Shown here: in pieces, positions 36,737-48,116 of the stretch
Layout: each line of letters begins with the position of its first letter
Numbering within the stretch: the stretch's first letter is position 1
Source of the DNA: Aplectana chamaeleonis
Lineage: Eukaryota > Nematoda > Chromadorea > Rhabditida > Cosmocercidae
Reading direction: 5' to 3'
Assembly: GCA_029168955.1 (NCBI GenBank)
Contig: JAPDOI010000144.1
Span: forward strand, 992,001-1,056,000
Length of the DNA: 64,000 nucleotides
Made by a program: the position numbers and the translations under genes
The notes under the pieces: generated by a model
Seen by the model: only the letters and a program-made list of their open reading frames with translations
Database searches by the model: none
Told to the model about the DNA's origin: nothing

Positions 36737-38820
36737 TCACAAGCTATCCAGCCAGTCAGGAAGGGCTACTTGTACGATCAGCCAGCTCAAATTTTTCTCG
36801 AATGAAATTTTTGAATGACGTAAAGTTGGAAGGAATGGAATGATTTCTACCAAGGTTCTCAAAAATGGGCATAATTCTGTTGATGAAAAAGTGACGCCTG
36901 CAGTTGAGGTTAGATATGTAACGGTGGAGTTTGATGGGGCCACCCCTTGTGGTTGACTCTCTTGTTGTCACAAGGTCCTCAGGTTTAAGACCGAAATCTA
37001 CGCCAAACAGGATCTTGTGGGGAAAAAGTAAGTCATTCTCTACTCTTCTGAGGGATAACGGTTTCAAATGAAATAGCTCATTTCTCTGCACTGAATCGGG
37101 TATGCGGCCATAAACGAACCCATGCATCCTAATAACAATTTCCTTGTGAAGTTGCTTTGGACTTTCTCCAAACAGTTGATGTCCTTCACTTTGTGTGTGG
37201 GGGAGGGGGGGGGGGGGGGGTGACAGGGATTAAACACCGGCGTGCCATATTCAAGAATTGGCCTCACGTAGGTGGTGTAGGCTCTTATAAGCACAGATGG
37301 ATTACGTGTTGCCAAAGCTCTGAATATCTTATTCACTGCAACAGTAGCCTTCCTCGACGTGACTTCACAATGTGCATCGAAGCTAAGACTCCTGGTGATG
37401 ACGAAACCAAGATCAGTTATCTGATCGGTAACCTCAATGGGAGTCGCTTCAATGTTATAACTTAAGTTATGATTGTTGGCACCGAAGTGGAGAATTTTGG
37501 TCTTTTCCTTAGACAGAGGCAAATTCCAATCATGAGACCACATGCTGATAGCATTAACTGATTGCTGTAAATATTCAAAGCCCCCAGGGGAAGTAACCTC
37601 ATGAGGTAAATTTTGATATCATCAGCAGCCCTGAACCCGGTGCCGAAGTAAGTGATCAAATTCGCGATTTCATACGTGTAGATGTTGAAAAGGATGGGAG
37701 AAAGTACTCCTCCTTGTGGGTCTCCGCTATGAACGGGTCGCGGACTCGAAAAGGACGAGTTAACGCGGGCAGAAAACGTCCTGAGTCAAAAATGACGAAG
37801 TCCATGAGACAATTCGCGGATGAATACCGACAAGTGAAAGTTTTTGAAACAATATATCATGGGGAACCCTATCGAAAGCCTTGGTGAAGTCAAAATAAAC
37901 AACGTCCACATTTTTTCCTTGATCGATGAGAGCTGTCCAATTGTTCAACGCTTCTATCATTGCCGTCACCGTGGACTTGCCCTTCTGAAATCCATGCTGA
38001 AGAGGGGAGATAATATGGTTATCGTCGAGATGTGCAACTATCCGTTTTTTGAGAATTTTTTCAAAAAGACGCGAGAAAATAGATGTAATACTGATGGGTC
38101 TGAAGTTGGACGGGTCAGTGAACGGGGGCTTTTTTGGAATTGGAGTAACTCATGAGTGCTTCATTTCAGAGGAACTTCAGCCATCATAAAACTTAGATTA
38201 AAAATGTGTTCTAAGGGACCAGAAACCTCATTGGCGACGCCTTTGATGAAACTAAGCGGGATGTCGTCAAGGGTTTGAGATCCAGAGTTAGGCCATCGTA
38301 AAAGTTCATTCAAAATTTCATCCCTGTGGAACCAGCATGAGTCATTCATAACGGCAAATGCACCGGGAACAGAATGTCTCGACGTATTGGCAGCTTCAGA
38401 GAAAGCCTCTTCAAAAACGCTTGCCAGTAACTCGGCTTTTTCATCATCCTTCCTCAGAATCACGCCATCGGGGCTATAAAGTACTCCAACACGTGGCTTT
38501 TCTTGAAGTTTCGAGTTGAGGAACCTGTAGAAAGAGTGTCGATCTTCAGATTCCACAGCCTTTTTCTCGATTTGATTGTTTAATTTTTTTCATTTTCCGC
38601 ACGAATCGCTCGCTAATTGCCTTAAAGTGGCCCCACTTTTCACTACTATTGTCATTCATTACGAAAAAATGTTACTTGGAATCTCATTTTTTTTCGCCAG
38701 TAAAGCGTTCATAAATACGGGTTCCGGATGCCATTAAAGCTTCCTCCACTTGTATTTTCATATACTCAAAATGTTCACTATTGGTCTTCACGTCAAAAGC
38801 AAATTTTCTGTGAATGTACA
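36737..38820 (-). mobile_element. CR1-like non-LTR retrotransposon, 5'-truncated
   Basis: A reverse transcriptase spread over several minus-strand frames with a stop at 36737-36739. It begins inside the linker between endonuclease and RT (about 38820) and lacks an endonuclease, so the copy is 5'-truncated like most CR1/L2-type insertions. It is distinct in sequence from the four-copy family at 49-63 kb. The (AT)73 tract lies about 140 bp beyond its 3' end. Confidence 0.8.
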
Positions 38821-38830
38821 ATAACGGACG
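36737..38830 (-). pseudogene. CR1-like reverse transcriptase, frameshifted
   Basis: In order on the minus strand: FAFDVKTNSEHFEYMKIQVE (38820-38700), a stop near 38690, ESEDRHSFYRFLNSKL and WPNSGSQTLDDIPLSFIKG (38556-38161), then the RT palm VDVVYFDFTKAFDRVPHD (37969-37760). Next come DPQGGVLSPILFN and AADDIKIYL near 37720-37610, where the usual YADD reads AADD. After a further shift come WNLPLSKEKTKILHFG, VRPILEYGTPVFNP (37543-37064) and a C-terminal part (37127-36737) ending WLDSL. At least four frame breaks make it non-functional. A CR1 or related jockey-group placement is from motif style only. Confidence 0.82.
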
Positions 38831-41180
38831 AATAATGTACAATGTACAATTTTTCGGCGATCCGGACGAGCAGCGATTGGTCGCCCGGTATTGGGCAACT
38901 GGAAAGCGCGGTCCCAGGTTCTGCGATCGTTATTTGGTCAGTTTTTTAAGTTCAGAATTTGAAGAGTAGCATGATCGAATTCCTCGAAAGAAACTGAATG
39001 TAAATGGTGCATTCTCCCATTCAGTATTGTCCACTTGGCGTCCCGGCGGAACTCAGACCCACCTTTCTCCCCAAAGCTGCTCTGCCTCTCCCCTGTCGAT
39101 ATCCACACCCCGCGCCGTACCCTCACTCTGGAGTGGGTGTAAAAAATTTCATGATTTTCCTCAAGAGGTTGGTACCCATGGGTGGGCGAAATCTTGACAA
39201 GGATGTGGAATTTTTCCTCAACCCCCCCCCCGCACTGCATAAATTTATCAGAAAAAGTTCATCTATCTACATTTCTGTGCATCCACAGTATCATTTTTTG
39301 CAGGAAAGCGACGCATACCCTCTGCTTCGGAGTGAAATTTATTGCCGTTCATGGCGTGCGTCCGCGCATATGCTGCGTCTCCTTCTCCGCTTTCTCGCTG
39401 TTTCTCCGTCATTCCGCACAAGCGCACGGAGAAACCTAATGTCGGCACGGATCGTACTGATAGACGATTATATATTGCCACCGGCACAAAAATCTCACGG
39501 TAAACAAAATTGATGATACCCAACTGATAAAGGGTAGGGTATAAAAGAATTTGAGAGCGGTGTGTTTTCATTCACACACAATCTTTCTCCGGAGGTGAGC
39601 GGCTGGAGCTGAACACACTATGGATTAGGGAAACAGCCTCACCGGTGATAAAGATAACGCGATATTGGGGCCTACTCATGGAAAACTCTGGCGAGAAAAA
39701 CTTTTTCACTCCCGTGAGAAATTTGTGCCGGTGGCAAATTATAATCCTGTCGTACTGATGCTTTGAGTTCCGTACCAGGGTCTAGCGGGGCGTTACGTAA
39801 TTTTTCCAATTTGGAGCGACCACTAAAAATATGGAGAAATTTTGGGATATCCTCGCCAAATTTTCTTTTTTAAAACGGAATTTTTGCGATCCCCCTCGTG
39901 ATATTTATTTTCGGGCCAAGATTTTTGCGACCCTACCCCACCCACGTTGCGAAATTTCGCAACCCCGCTTGACCGTGTTCCGTACTGAGTGTTGACGCAA
40001 ACTTGGGAATATAGGTATGGAGCTTCGGGAAGGGTGGCTCATTTTCGTTGGTCGCGCGCGGCTGCGACGCGGCGTTACCATCGTAGCGCGCCTGCTAGCC
40101 CCTCGCACTCTTCATCGGGGTTGTTGAGACCCCTGACAAACGTAATGTTTCTCTGAAAACGTATTTTCGCCTACTTTTCCCTCAATAAAAGTGTTAGTGC
40201 AGATGGCAGCCCCATTATGCGGATTCTTCGCGTGTTTTGCACTGCAGTTTCGATACTGATACTTCTTCAACTATAGATCATTCTCTCGGGCTAAACCGAG
40301 TAGGCGAATGTAATTTTCGATCAACATTCGAGCTTTTTCCTGTCATTTATCACAGGTATTTAACGTATAAGAATGCGGTGATAATAGGTTACCTGACTAT
40401 TTACACTTTCGACCAGAAACAAATGAAGCAAGAAACAAGTGCCAACATAATTTTTACTAGCGAGACCTAGCGAAGTTTTCGCTCAAAAAAATTTTCACGT
40501 CCGCTAGCTTCCTGAGGCAGATTATTCTGACGAAACGGTGTTGACTGCCTTCCGTATATCCGAAAGTTGCTGTCCGTATGAACTCTCCTGAGCAGAACTG
40601 GCTGCCGGACATTTATAGCAGGGCGTAGGGTATAAAAACGTGGCATAAAAAAAGCAAAACATAAGAAGCCAGCGGTAGATCGTCGGTTGTTACCGGCATC
40701 TCATTTTACGACCCCTTCCTTCTGTAATGTACGCAAGCTATTATTCTCGCTCTACTCATCTCGTCATGTTGGAGAAAGCCTTCGCATTCTAGATGTGGTT
40801 TCCCTTGTTGACCAACACCATGCCTTTGTTCTCAATAAATGAAATATGTCCGTTGATGTTTATGTTTTTGTGAAGCAGATTTTGATAAGCTCAGACGTTC
40901 AACATATATAAAACTGGTTTATCAGGGGACAAAGTTGGTGAATCAAAATGACTGAGCGGTTGTATTGAGTGACGAACAGAGATGATGCGGAAGTGGAGCT
41001 GCTGATTGTTTCCTTCGTCAGACTGGCGAGGAAGTGTCTCCAGAGTTTCGCGTACTCCTCAAAACGCGTTGCACTTTTCTCAAGATACATGATTTCCTAT
41101 CTGTTTTCTTCGCTACACAAAGGCTAAGATTTCGCATGAAAAATTGAGAAAATCTCGCTGATTCAATTCTACTTTCTTCA
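38831..41180. other. Intergenic, repeat fragments, possible solo LTR
   Basis: Near 40010-40110 lies a CG-rich word (GGTCGCGCGCGGCTGCGACG) repeated inverted at 44540-44640. A TATAAAA at ~40630 and an AATAAA at ~40835 within ~330 bp might be a solo LTR (see findings). A 63-codon minus frame at 41090-40899 has no known domain. Confidence 0.35.
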
Positions 41181-43108
41181 TGACGTCCTGCACTTTTCCA
41201 CTGCGGCCCTGCTAACTCTCTATGACGTCCTGCACAATCCCACCTTGGTCCTTAACACATTTCACGACGTCCTGCACGCACCTACTGGGGTACAGCACCC
41301 ATTCCATGACGCCCTGCACATTCTTACTGGGAACCTGCGCACTTTCTATGATGTCCTGCACGCCTCCATTCGGGTCATGCACACTCTCACTGGGGTCCTG
41401 CACACTTCCTCCGACGTTCTGCACACTTTCTATGACATTCTGCACACTCCCATTTGGGTCATGCAAACTCCCACTGTGGTCCTGCACATTTTCTCTGACG
41501 TTCTGCACATTTTCTATGACATTCTGCACACTCCCATTTGGGTCATGCACACTCCCACTGGAGTCCTGCAGACTTCGTATGACGTCCTGCACACTACCAT
41601 TTGGGTCCTGCACACTCTCACTGGGGTCCTGCACACTTCCTCCGACGTTCTGCACACTTTCTATGACATTCTGCACACTCCCATTTGGGTCATGCACACT
41701 CCCACTGGGATCCTGCACACTTTCTACGACGTTCTGGACACTACCACTGGGGTCCTGCACACTTTCCATGACGTTTTGCACAATTCCATTTGGGTCCTGC
41801 ACACTTCCTCCGACGTTCTGCACACTCCCATTTGGGTCCTGCACACTCCCACTGGGGTTCTGCACACTTCCTCCGACGTTCTACACACTCCCATTTGGGT
41901 CCTGCACACTCCCACTGGGGTCCTGTACACTTTCTATGACGTTCTGCGCACTTCCATTTGGGTCCTGCACACTCCCACTGGGGTCCTGCACACTTTCTGT
42001 GACGTCCTGCACACCTTCTGTGACGTCCTGCACACTCCCATTTGGGTTCTGCACATTTTCTATGACGTCCTGCACACTTTTTGTGACGTTCTGCACACTC
42101 CCAATGGGGTCCTGCACACTTTCTATGACGTCCTGCACACTCACACTGTAGTCCTGCACGCTTTTAACGACGTTCTGTACATTCCCACTGGGCTCCTGCA
42201 CGTTTTCCATGACGTCCTGCACACTCCCACTGGGGTCCTGCACACTTTCCATGACGTCCTGCACACTCCCACTGGGGTCCTGCACACTTACAATGACGGC
42301 CTGCACACTCCCACTGGGGTCCTGCACACCTTCTGTGACGTCCTGCACACTCCCATTTGGGTTCTGCACATTTTCTATGACGTCCTGCACACTTTTTGTG
42401 ACGTTCTGCACACTCCCAATGGGGTCCTGCACACTTTTGACGACGTCCTGCACACTCCCACTGTAGTCCTGTACGCTTTTTACGACGTTCTGCACATTCC
42501 CACTGGACTCCTGCACGTTTTCCATGACGTCCTGCACACTCCCACTGGGGTCCTGCACACTTTCCATGACGTCCTGCACACTCCCACTGGGGTCCTGCAC
42601 ACTTACCATGACGGCCTGCACAGTCCCACTGGGGTCCTGCACACTTTCTATGACGTTCTGCGCACTTCCATTTGGGTCCTGCACACCTTCTATGACGTCC
42701 TGCACACTTTTTGTGACGTTCTGCACACTCCCAATGGGGTCCTGCACACTTTCTATGACGTCCTGCACACTCCCACTGTAGTCCTGCACGCTTTTAACGA
42801 CGTTCTGTACATTCCGACTAGGCTCCTGCACACTTTCTATGACGTCCTGCACACTCCCACTGGGGTCCTGCACACTTTCTATGACGTCCTGCACACTCCC
42901 ACTGGGGTCCTGCACACTTACCATGACGGCCTGCACAGTCCCACTGGGGTCCTGCACACTTTCTACGACGTCCTGCACACTCCCACTGGGGTCCTGCACG
43001 CTTTTTATGACGTCCTGCACACTCCCACAGGGGTCCTGCACACTCCCACTGGGGTCCTGCACACTTACCATGACGGCCTGCACACTACCACTGCTGTCCT
43101 GCAGACTC
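41181..43108. repeat. 21-bp satellite with 315-bp higher-order repeat
   Basis: About 92 tandem monomers of 21 bp. Two alternating types make a 42-bp dimer, e.g. CACACTCCCACTGGGGTCCTG and CACACTTTCTATGACGTCCTG. From ~42010 on, blocks recur at exactly 315 bp (15 monomers): a marker block starts at 42209, 42524 and 42839, and another word at 42014 and 42329. Because 21 is a multiple of 3 and the consensus lacks stops, long frames run through it: 644 codons on plus (heptads VLHTPTG/VLHTFYD), 309 codons in a second plus frame, and 446 plus 217 codons on minus (SVQDPSG/SVQDVIE), separated by one stop at 41878-41880. I do not call a gene. A repetitive protein cannot be ruled out. Confidence 0.93.
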
Positions 43109-43942
43109 ATCAAACCCGAGATTCTGTACGGCGTCCCGTAAAATATTACCGAAGACCTGTCGCCGTGATTAGAGCGTAGCACTTCTACCGCTGGATGACT
43201 CATAGAGGTTTTCATGACCATCTAGCTAAAATTGCGCCCCACGGACAAACTCGGTATTCTGAGGCGCGCAAGAGGTGATTCAGACTGATTTTTTGGTAAT
43301 CGATGTGTGTCCCACCCACGCAAATGTTGGTACCATTTCATCCCTGTTTTGATCGGCCATTCCGAAGATTCACGGGAAAACACAATTACACACACACACA
43401 TACATACATACAAACATCGGGACATAACTGCTTTAAGTATAAGGATTAAATCTGGTTGTATGGAGTGATGCTAGTGCCTTCATCAACTATTATGATTAGA
43501 AACGCCACCTTTATACTTGCACGTGCCGAGTGACGTCTTGAAGACGTGCATCTTTTGCCGGTAGATGTAGAAATATGTTAATTGGAAAGAAGAATACATA
43601 TCATGGAAAGCTGCTGACTAATACAACGAAGTATGGAACGAAATATAAGGGTACTTGAATTTGCATGTAAGGAGTCATCAGTTCTAGGAATCTAAGCTCA
43701 CAGAAATTCAGTATTAGGGTAACAATTTGGGAAATGAGGAGATAAACGAAGGAAATGTCATATTTTACTGCTGGCTCAATCGCTATCGATCTCTTCAAGT
43801 TTCCAAATTCCTTCCTTACATGTAGTACAAGTGGTGCCAACTTTAGCGCAACATGTCATATGTGCCCAAGCCCTACATATAGGGGCGTTTGTCATCCTTC
43901 GCTTCGAGAAACAGAAGTGGTCGCAGATTCGCATTGGATCAA
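43109..43942. other. Intergenic with CA/TACA microsatellite
   Basis: Contains (CA)n-(TACA)n near 43389-43415. No gene is recognised. Confidence 0.4.
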
Positions 43943-44109
43943 GGGTGCGTTCCAAGAAGATTTCCGTGGGAGGAAAAACAAGTCTGATAAGATACAACGA
44001 ATGATAGTCTAGCATATAGGCTCATTTCAGGCGATCTCTCAAACTATGATTGGTCGGCTTTTATCAGATTAATTTTTCCTCCCTTGGAAACGTTCTTGGA
44101 ACGCACCCC
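43943..44109. mobile_element. Small TIR element, GGTGCGTTCCAAGAA ends, copy 1
   Basis: The left end GGGTGCGTTCCAAGAAGATT is mirrored by the right end AACGTTCTTGGAACGCACCC. The ~167-bp size and identical ends link it to 47058-47228. The whole is nearly palindromic at its ends and codes nothing. Confidence 0.6.
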
Positions 44110-45372
44110 AAGTCTTCTTCCGGCATTTTAGCCTTTTTTACCCCCTTACAGAAGTTTTCAATTTCCAAGGAGGGGAAGAAGGCCAACATTCCTAGTCTTG
44201 TTAGAAGGCGCCATTTCAGAACGGTTATTTATGTATTGAGGGCGACTTGAAAAAGCCATTTGAACGAACAGTAGTTGCCAGGGGCCTCGAAAGCCCCAAT
44301 CTAGACATGATCTTACTGTGTTTTATAATCGTTAATTGATTGTTGTAGTGGTGTAGTGCTGCTCCGTGCTCGTCGTGTCCTGAGTATCTCGTACTTTTCT
44401 CTCTTTTTCCGTTTATCCGACGAGTTGTCAAGTTTATTCTTATTCTATTGACATTAAATAATCTTACTACGCTCTTGTGCATTGTATAGCTGAAGGGGAA
44501 GGCGTGTGAGCCAAGTATTTGGCGAGAAATATGCGACATGAAGAGTAGTGGAGTGCGAGTGGGCTAGCAGGAGCGCTACGATGCTAACGCCGCGTTGCGG
44601 CCGCGCGCGACCAACGAAGATGAGCCATCCTTCCCGAAGCTCCATACCTACTCAGAACGTCGGAGGGCCGTGTGCCCGGGAATTTCCGACCAAGGGCGAG
44701 CGGCGGGGGCCATGTTTTGCGAGCGGAGAATCATCAGGCGCGAGGCGGGGGCGCCACCAAATTTCGTTAGCTCGGTCCTGCAGGGAAAATTCGAAACAGA
44801 GGAAAACATGTTCGCTCAGGCAAATCGTATTACACGTTGAACGCTAGAATCAAACCCGTGCCACATACGGAGCACAATTTTATGATAAGTTCACAGCAGG
44901 CAGCCTCGAGTAAGTACTTACATCATCGCGCACTTCGCGCGGTGGCAGTAAGGTAAGTTCCCCAGTCTATCGATTAGACTTGAATGGGACACCCACCATG
45001 GGGTTTCGAAAATTTTGGAGAAAGGTAAAGCACCCGCCCAGGGTGTGGGAGGGATGGTTCCCGCAGATCGTTATACAAGGAATCAATCACTTAAGCGATG
45101 ACACCGCGGAAATAATCTGCCCGGGCCCCGCGCCCTTTCGCTTGAATGTCCGTGCTTCACGCCCATTATGAGTCATGGGGCTGGGGCGGGGACCTGTTGG
45201 GCGCCAGGCGCGGAGGGGGGCCCCGCCTCGCTGAGTGGTGGGTACGGGGACGCGGCCCTCCGACGTTCTGAGTACATTCCAAACTCGGTGCCATAAGTTA
45301 TAACATGAGCGCATCGAGTTCGCGCCAATCCTCGATAGAGAACGCAAAGTATCAGTGCGTTCCGTGCGGACT
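44110..45372. other. Intergenic, CG-rich repeat debris
   Basis: 44540-44640 is an inverted copy of 40010-40110. 44650-44700 and 45235-45275 share GGCCCTCCGACGTTCTGAGT in opposite orientation. 45290-45372 carries the GAGTTCGCGCC...GCAAAGTATCAGTGCG word found near 19600 and 48050. No gene. Confidence 0.4.
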
Positions 45373-45582
45373 GTATAGTGGAGTCCACCAAGAGTGTCTC
45401 ATTTACTTATCAATGAGAAGCGGTCGATTGAAGATCAATGAACATGAAACTCATTGCAGCACAACCGCTCTCGCTCAATCGGTATCAAGCGGGCGGGTAT
45501 GGGATTCATGCACATTGATCCCCAGCCGACCGCTTCTTATCGATAAGTAAATGAGACACTCTTGGTGAACTCTACTATAGTA
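45373..45582. repeat. Foldback element (~210 bp)
   Basis: The left arm (CACCAAGAGTGTCTCATTTA, CTTATCAATGAGAAGCGGTC) is inverted at the right (GACCGCTTCTTATCGATAAG, TAAATGAGACACTCTTGGTG). The loop carries ATTGCAGC-type sequence without coding content. Confidence 0.7.
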
Positions 45583-46344
45583 AATTTAACACCGAAATAG
45601 AAGATACGCATGAAACACGAAAAACTGCCGGAATAATTTTGATAACTACGGTTGCGGGAAGGACGGTACGCCGCGCGCGGCGAAGACACATGACGCGTGT
45701 TGCGTCGCGGCGCACCATCGTCGACTCCTCGTTGTACCGTGGAGTACGCACAAATAGGGTAACTGCATTCCAGTTCAACAAACGTATTCGGATGCTAGGA
45801 CATTCCGTCTTATTGTATGTATCCCAGACACATACAATCCTCACTGATCTCCATAAGAACTTGCCATATTCACAGAAATCAGATTGCAAAAGAAGTCATT
45901 CTCAATCCTATAACCATTGTTTCTGTTAACTTCCTGCACCGTCCCTATCATATGAATGGTAGGCGAGTTTCCAAACATCCCGTTAAAGGAAAATAGCCCA
46001 ATCAACGCGTGGTTGAACGCTGCGACGCGACACACAACGCATGCTCCCCGCCGCGCGCGGCGTACCATCTGGCCGCCGCCCCATTCCGGGCGACGCGCAC
46101 TTTCGTAAATCGTGGGCTTGATAGCGTTCCGGGCGAGCCGCTAACTCCTCAATGGCTGCGCGCAACCCGCATGACGAATTCGAACCACCCGCTGTAGTGA
46201 GTCCCTCACTACGAACATCGACACGTGCTGCTCGCCGCGAAATCGGGCATCGTGCGCCACCCGCATCGCAATTGCGGGCGACCCGGAAGTCGCCCGGTAG
46301 AGCGGCTGCGTCGCGGCTTCCGGCAGAAATGACAAACGCCCATT
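45583..46344. other. Intergenic with GCGCGCGG inverted pair
   Basis: GGTACGCCGCGCGCGG (near 45665) and CCGCGCGCGGCGTACC (near 46053) face each other, suggesting another ~400-bp inverted-repeat element. CG content is high throughout. No gene is recognised. Confidence 0.4.
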
Positions 46345-46833
46345 ACTGAAAATTGGGTGCTATGTGGGGGGGGGGACTATGGCGCGATGGACTTGGCCAC
46401 GCCCATTTTACTGTGCCGCACTAAATTTGAGCACCTACTGTGCTTATCTGGGCCAAATTCCGGTCCGTAATTGCGTCTCGACACGCTTTGCGGCCGCACG
46501 CGCTCGAGTCGGTCGGGTTTCCATCGCCAAAGCCGACTCGATGTGGCTTTTTTATACAATTTTCTCCAATTTTTCTTAGTTTCCAGTTTCCGAAACCCAC
46601 CTGGAGTCAGCAGATCGGCGGCTGCGGCGCTGGAAGCTCTTCTGACTCGGGAGCGTGCGGCCGCAAAGCCTGTCGAGACGCAATTGCGGACCGGAATTTG
46701 GCCCAGATAAGCATAGTACCCGGGGTTTCCCTCCCCTGCCAAAATCAGCAGTCATTGCGGAACGGAAAAATGGGCGTGGCCAAGTGCGATACAACAGTGC
46801 CCCCCCCCCTTCCCACATAGCACCGAAAATTTT
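46345..46833. repeat. Long foldback element (~490 bp)
   Basis: The left arm (AATTGGGTGCTATGTGG, GGCCACGCCCATTTT, GCTTATCTGGGCCAAATTCC, GGTCCGTAATTGCGTCTCGA, GCGGCCGCACGC) is repeated inverted at the right, ending TCCCACATAGCACCGAAAATT. The overlapping open frames on both strands are products of the palindrome. Confidence 0.7.
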
Positions 46834-47057
46834 TACTGAACCAAAATCGAACCCGGAGACCACCAAGGGGTATCGATTCAGACCTCTTGCTTCCCAATAT
46901 GAGCTCTAAATGACAACCCATTAGGTTTAACAGGAAGAGAGGAGAAGCAAGCACAAGATTTCGGCTTTCGAATGGTGTATCAAAATTGACTGACTGAAAG
47001 AACACTGCCGAGGATGTTGGAATCAAACAAATGAAGGCCATAAATTCAAGGATTTTC
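46834..47057. other. Short intergenic spacer
   Basis: Nothing recognisable lies between the two inverted-repeat elements. Confidence 0.3.
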
Positions 47058-47228
47058 GGGGGTGCATTCCAAGAACATTCCCATGGCTAAAGTTTTCCAT
47101 GGAAAAGTAGACAAGGCGACGTGGAAGCAATTATCAGTTACTACTCGTGGCCAAGGGAAACACGTTCGGCCATGGAAAGGCTATTTGCCCTCCCTCGGCA
47201 TCGTGGAAACGTTCTTGGAACGCACCCC
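47058..47228. mobile_element. Small TIR element, GGTGCGTTCCAAGAA ends, copy 2
   Basis: GGGGTGCATTCCAAGAACAT at the left pairs with ACGTTCTTGGAACGCACCCC at the right. An inner CCATGG pair (TTTTCCATGGAAAAG; GGCCATGGAAAGG) extends the symmetry. Same family as 43943-44109. Confidence 0.6.
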
Positions 47229-47639
47229 GGATTAAAGCATAAATTAAAGCGTTGTCTACAAAATCAGCAGGGCAAAACGTGTCAGCCTTACATGACAAAG
47301 CAGATCGGGCTTTTGAATGAATTGCGTCGGTTGACTCCCGCATTTTTGCCTCATTTGAAATCGCGCGCGAAATTTGAAATCTCGGTGTCACGCGTACGTA
47401 CGCGAGCCTCTAATCGATTGGTATGGTAGCCATTGGGATAGGAGTTCTCTGCACAAAGAGGGAGAAGTTGTCCCGCTCACCAAACGTGTCAAGAACATGC
47501 AGGAATCAGCGAACGTGTTAAAATTGGTTGAGACCAAACTCGTGAAACTTCTCGCACGTCTAGCATCTACTGACCTCGAGAGATGGTAAGAGGGGCGTGC
47601 CAAAAGGGCTTCTCACGGTGGGCGTGACAGAGTGCTTTC

Positions 47640-47761
47640 TTCCTATACCTAGCTTATTCAGAGAAATTAAAAGTTTGAACGTGGCATGTGTTATACAGGG
47701 AGGATCTGCTTCACAATTACATGGAAATCTCAGATTTCATCTCTGAGATTAGACTGCACAT
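47640..47761. mobile_element. MITE family A, partial copy 4
   Basis: GTGGCATGTGTTATACAGGG, ACAATTACATGGAAATCTCA and TGCACAT before TTAA match the right end of family A. The left half is not recognisable. Confidence 0.5.
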
Positions 47762-47965
47762 TTAAGGAAAATAAGAAAAGTATCTTCCACATTAAGTCAA
47801 AATTTCAATTTTAGCTTATCCTTAAATTTCAGAGCTTAGAATGACGCGGCCCAATTCCGCCGTGATCGTTTAAATTCCCATACTTCACTGGAGTAGCAAT
47901 TCATGAGCCATTGAAACTTATTTTCGACTGTAATGACTATCATTCAATGATTTTGCGTCAGTTAT

Positions 47966-48116
47966 AAACTCGGCACGGATAGCATTGATACTTTGCGATC
48001 CTTACGAAGCGTTGGCGCAAACTAGGCGCACGCATAATATAGCATATGCGCACCGAGTTCGCGCCGACGCACAGTATGGAACGCAAAATATCAGTGCGAT
48101 CTGTGCCGACTGTATA
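47966..48116. repeat. Foldback element with GCGCAAACTCGG core
   Basis: CGGCACGGATAGCATTGATA at the left mirrors TATCAGTGCGATCTGTGCCG at the right, and GCGTTGGCGCAAACTAGGCG mirrors GCACCGAGTTCGCGCC. One half of this palindrome also occurs near 19600 and near 45300. Confidence 0.65.

Noticed and set aside
41245..43179. 644-codon open frame on the plus strand
   Set aside because: It lies within a 21-bp tandem repeat whose consensus has no stop in this frame. There is no ATG at its start (TTG), no domain, and other frames are equally open.
46377..46909. Four overlapping frames of 79-126 codons
   Set aside because: They arise from the two arms of a long palindrome and mirror each other on opposite strands.
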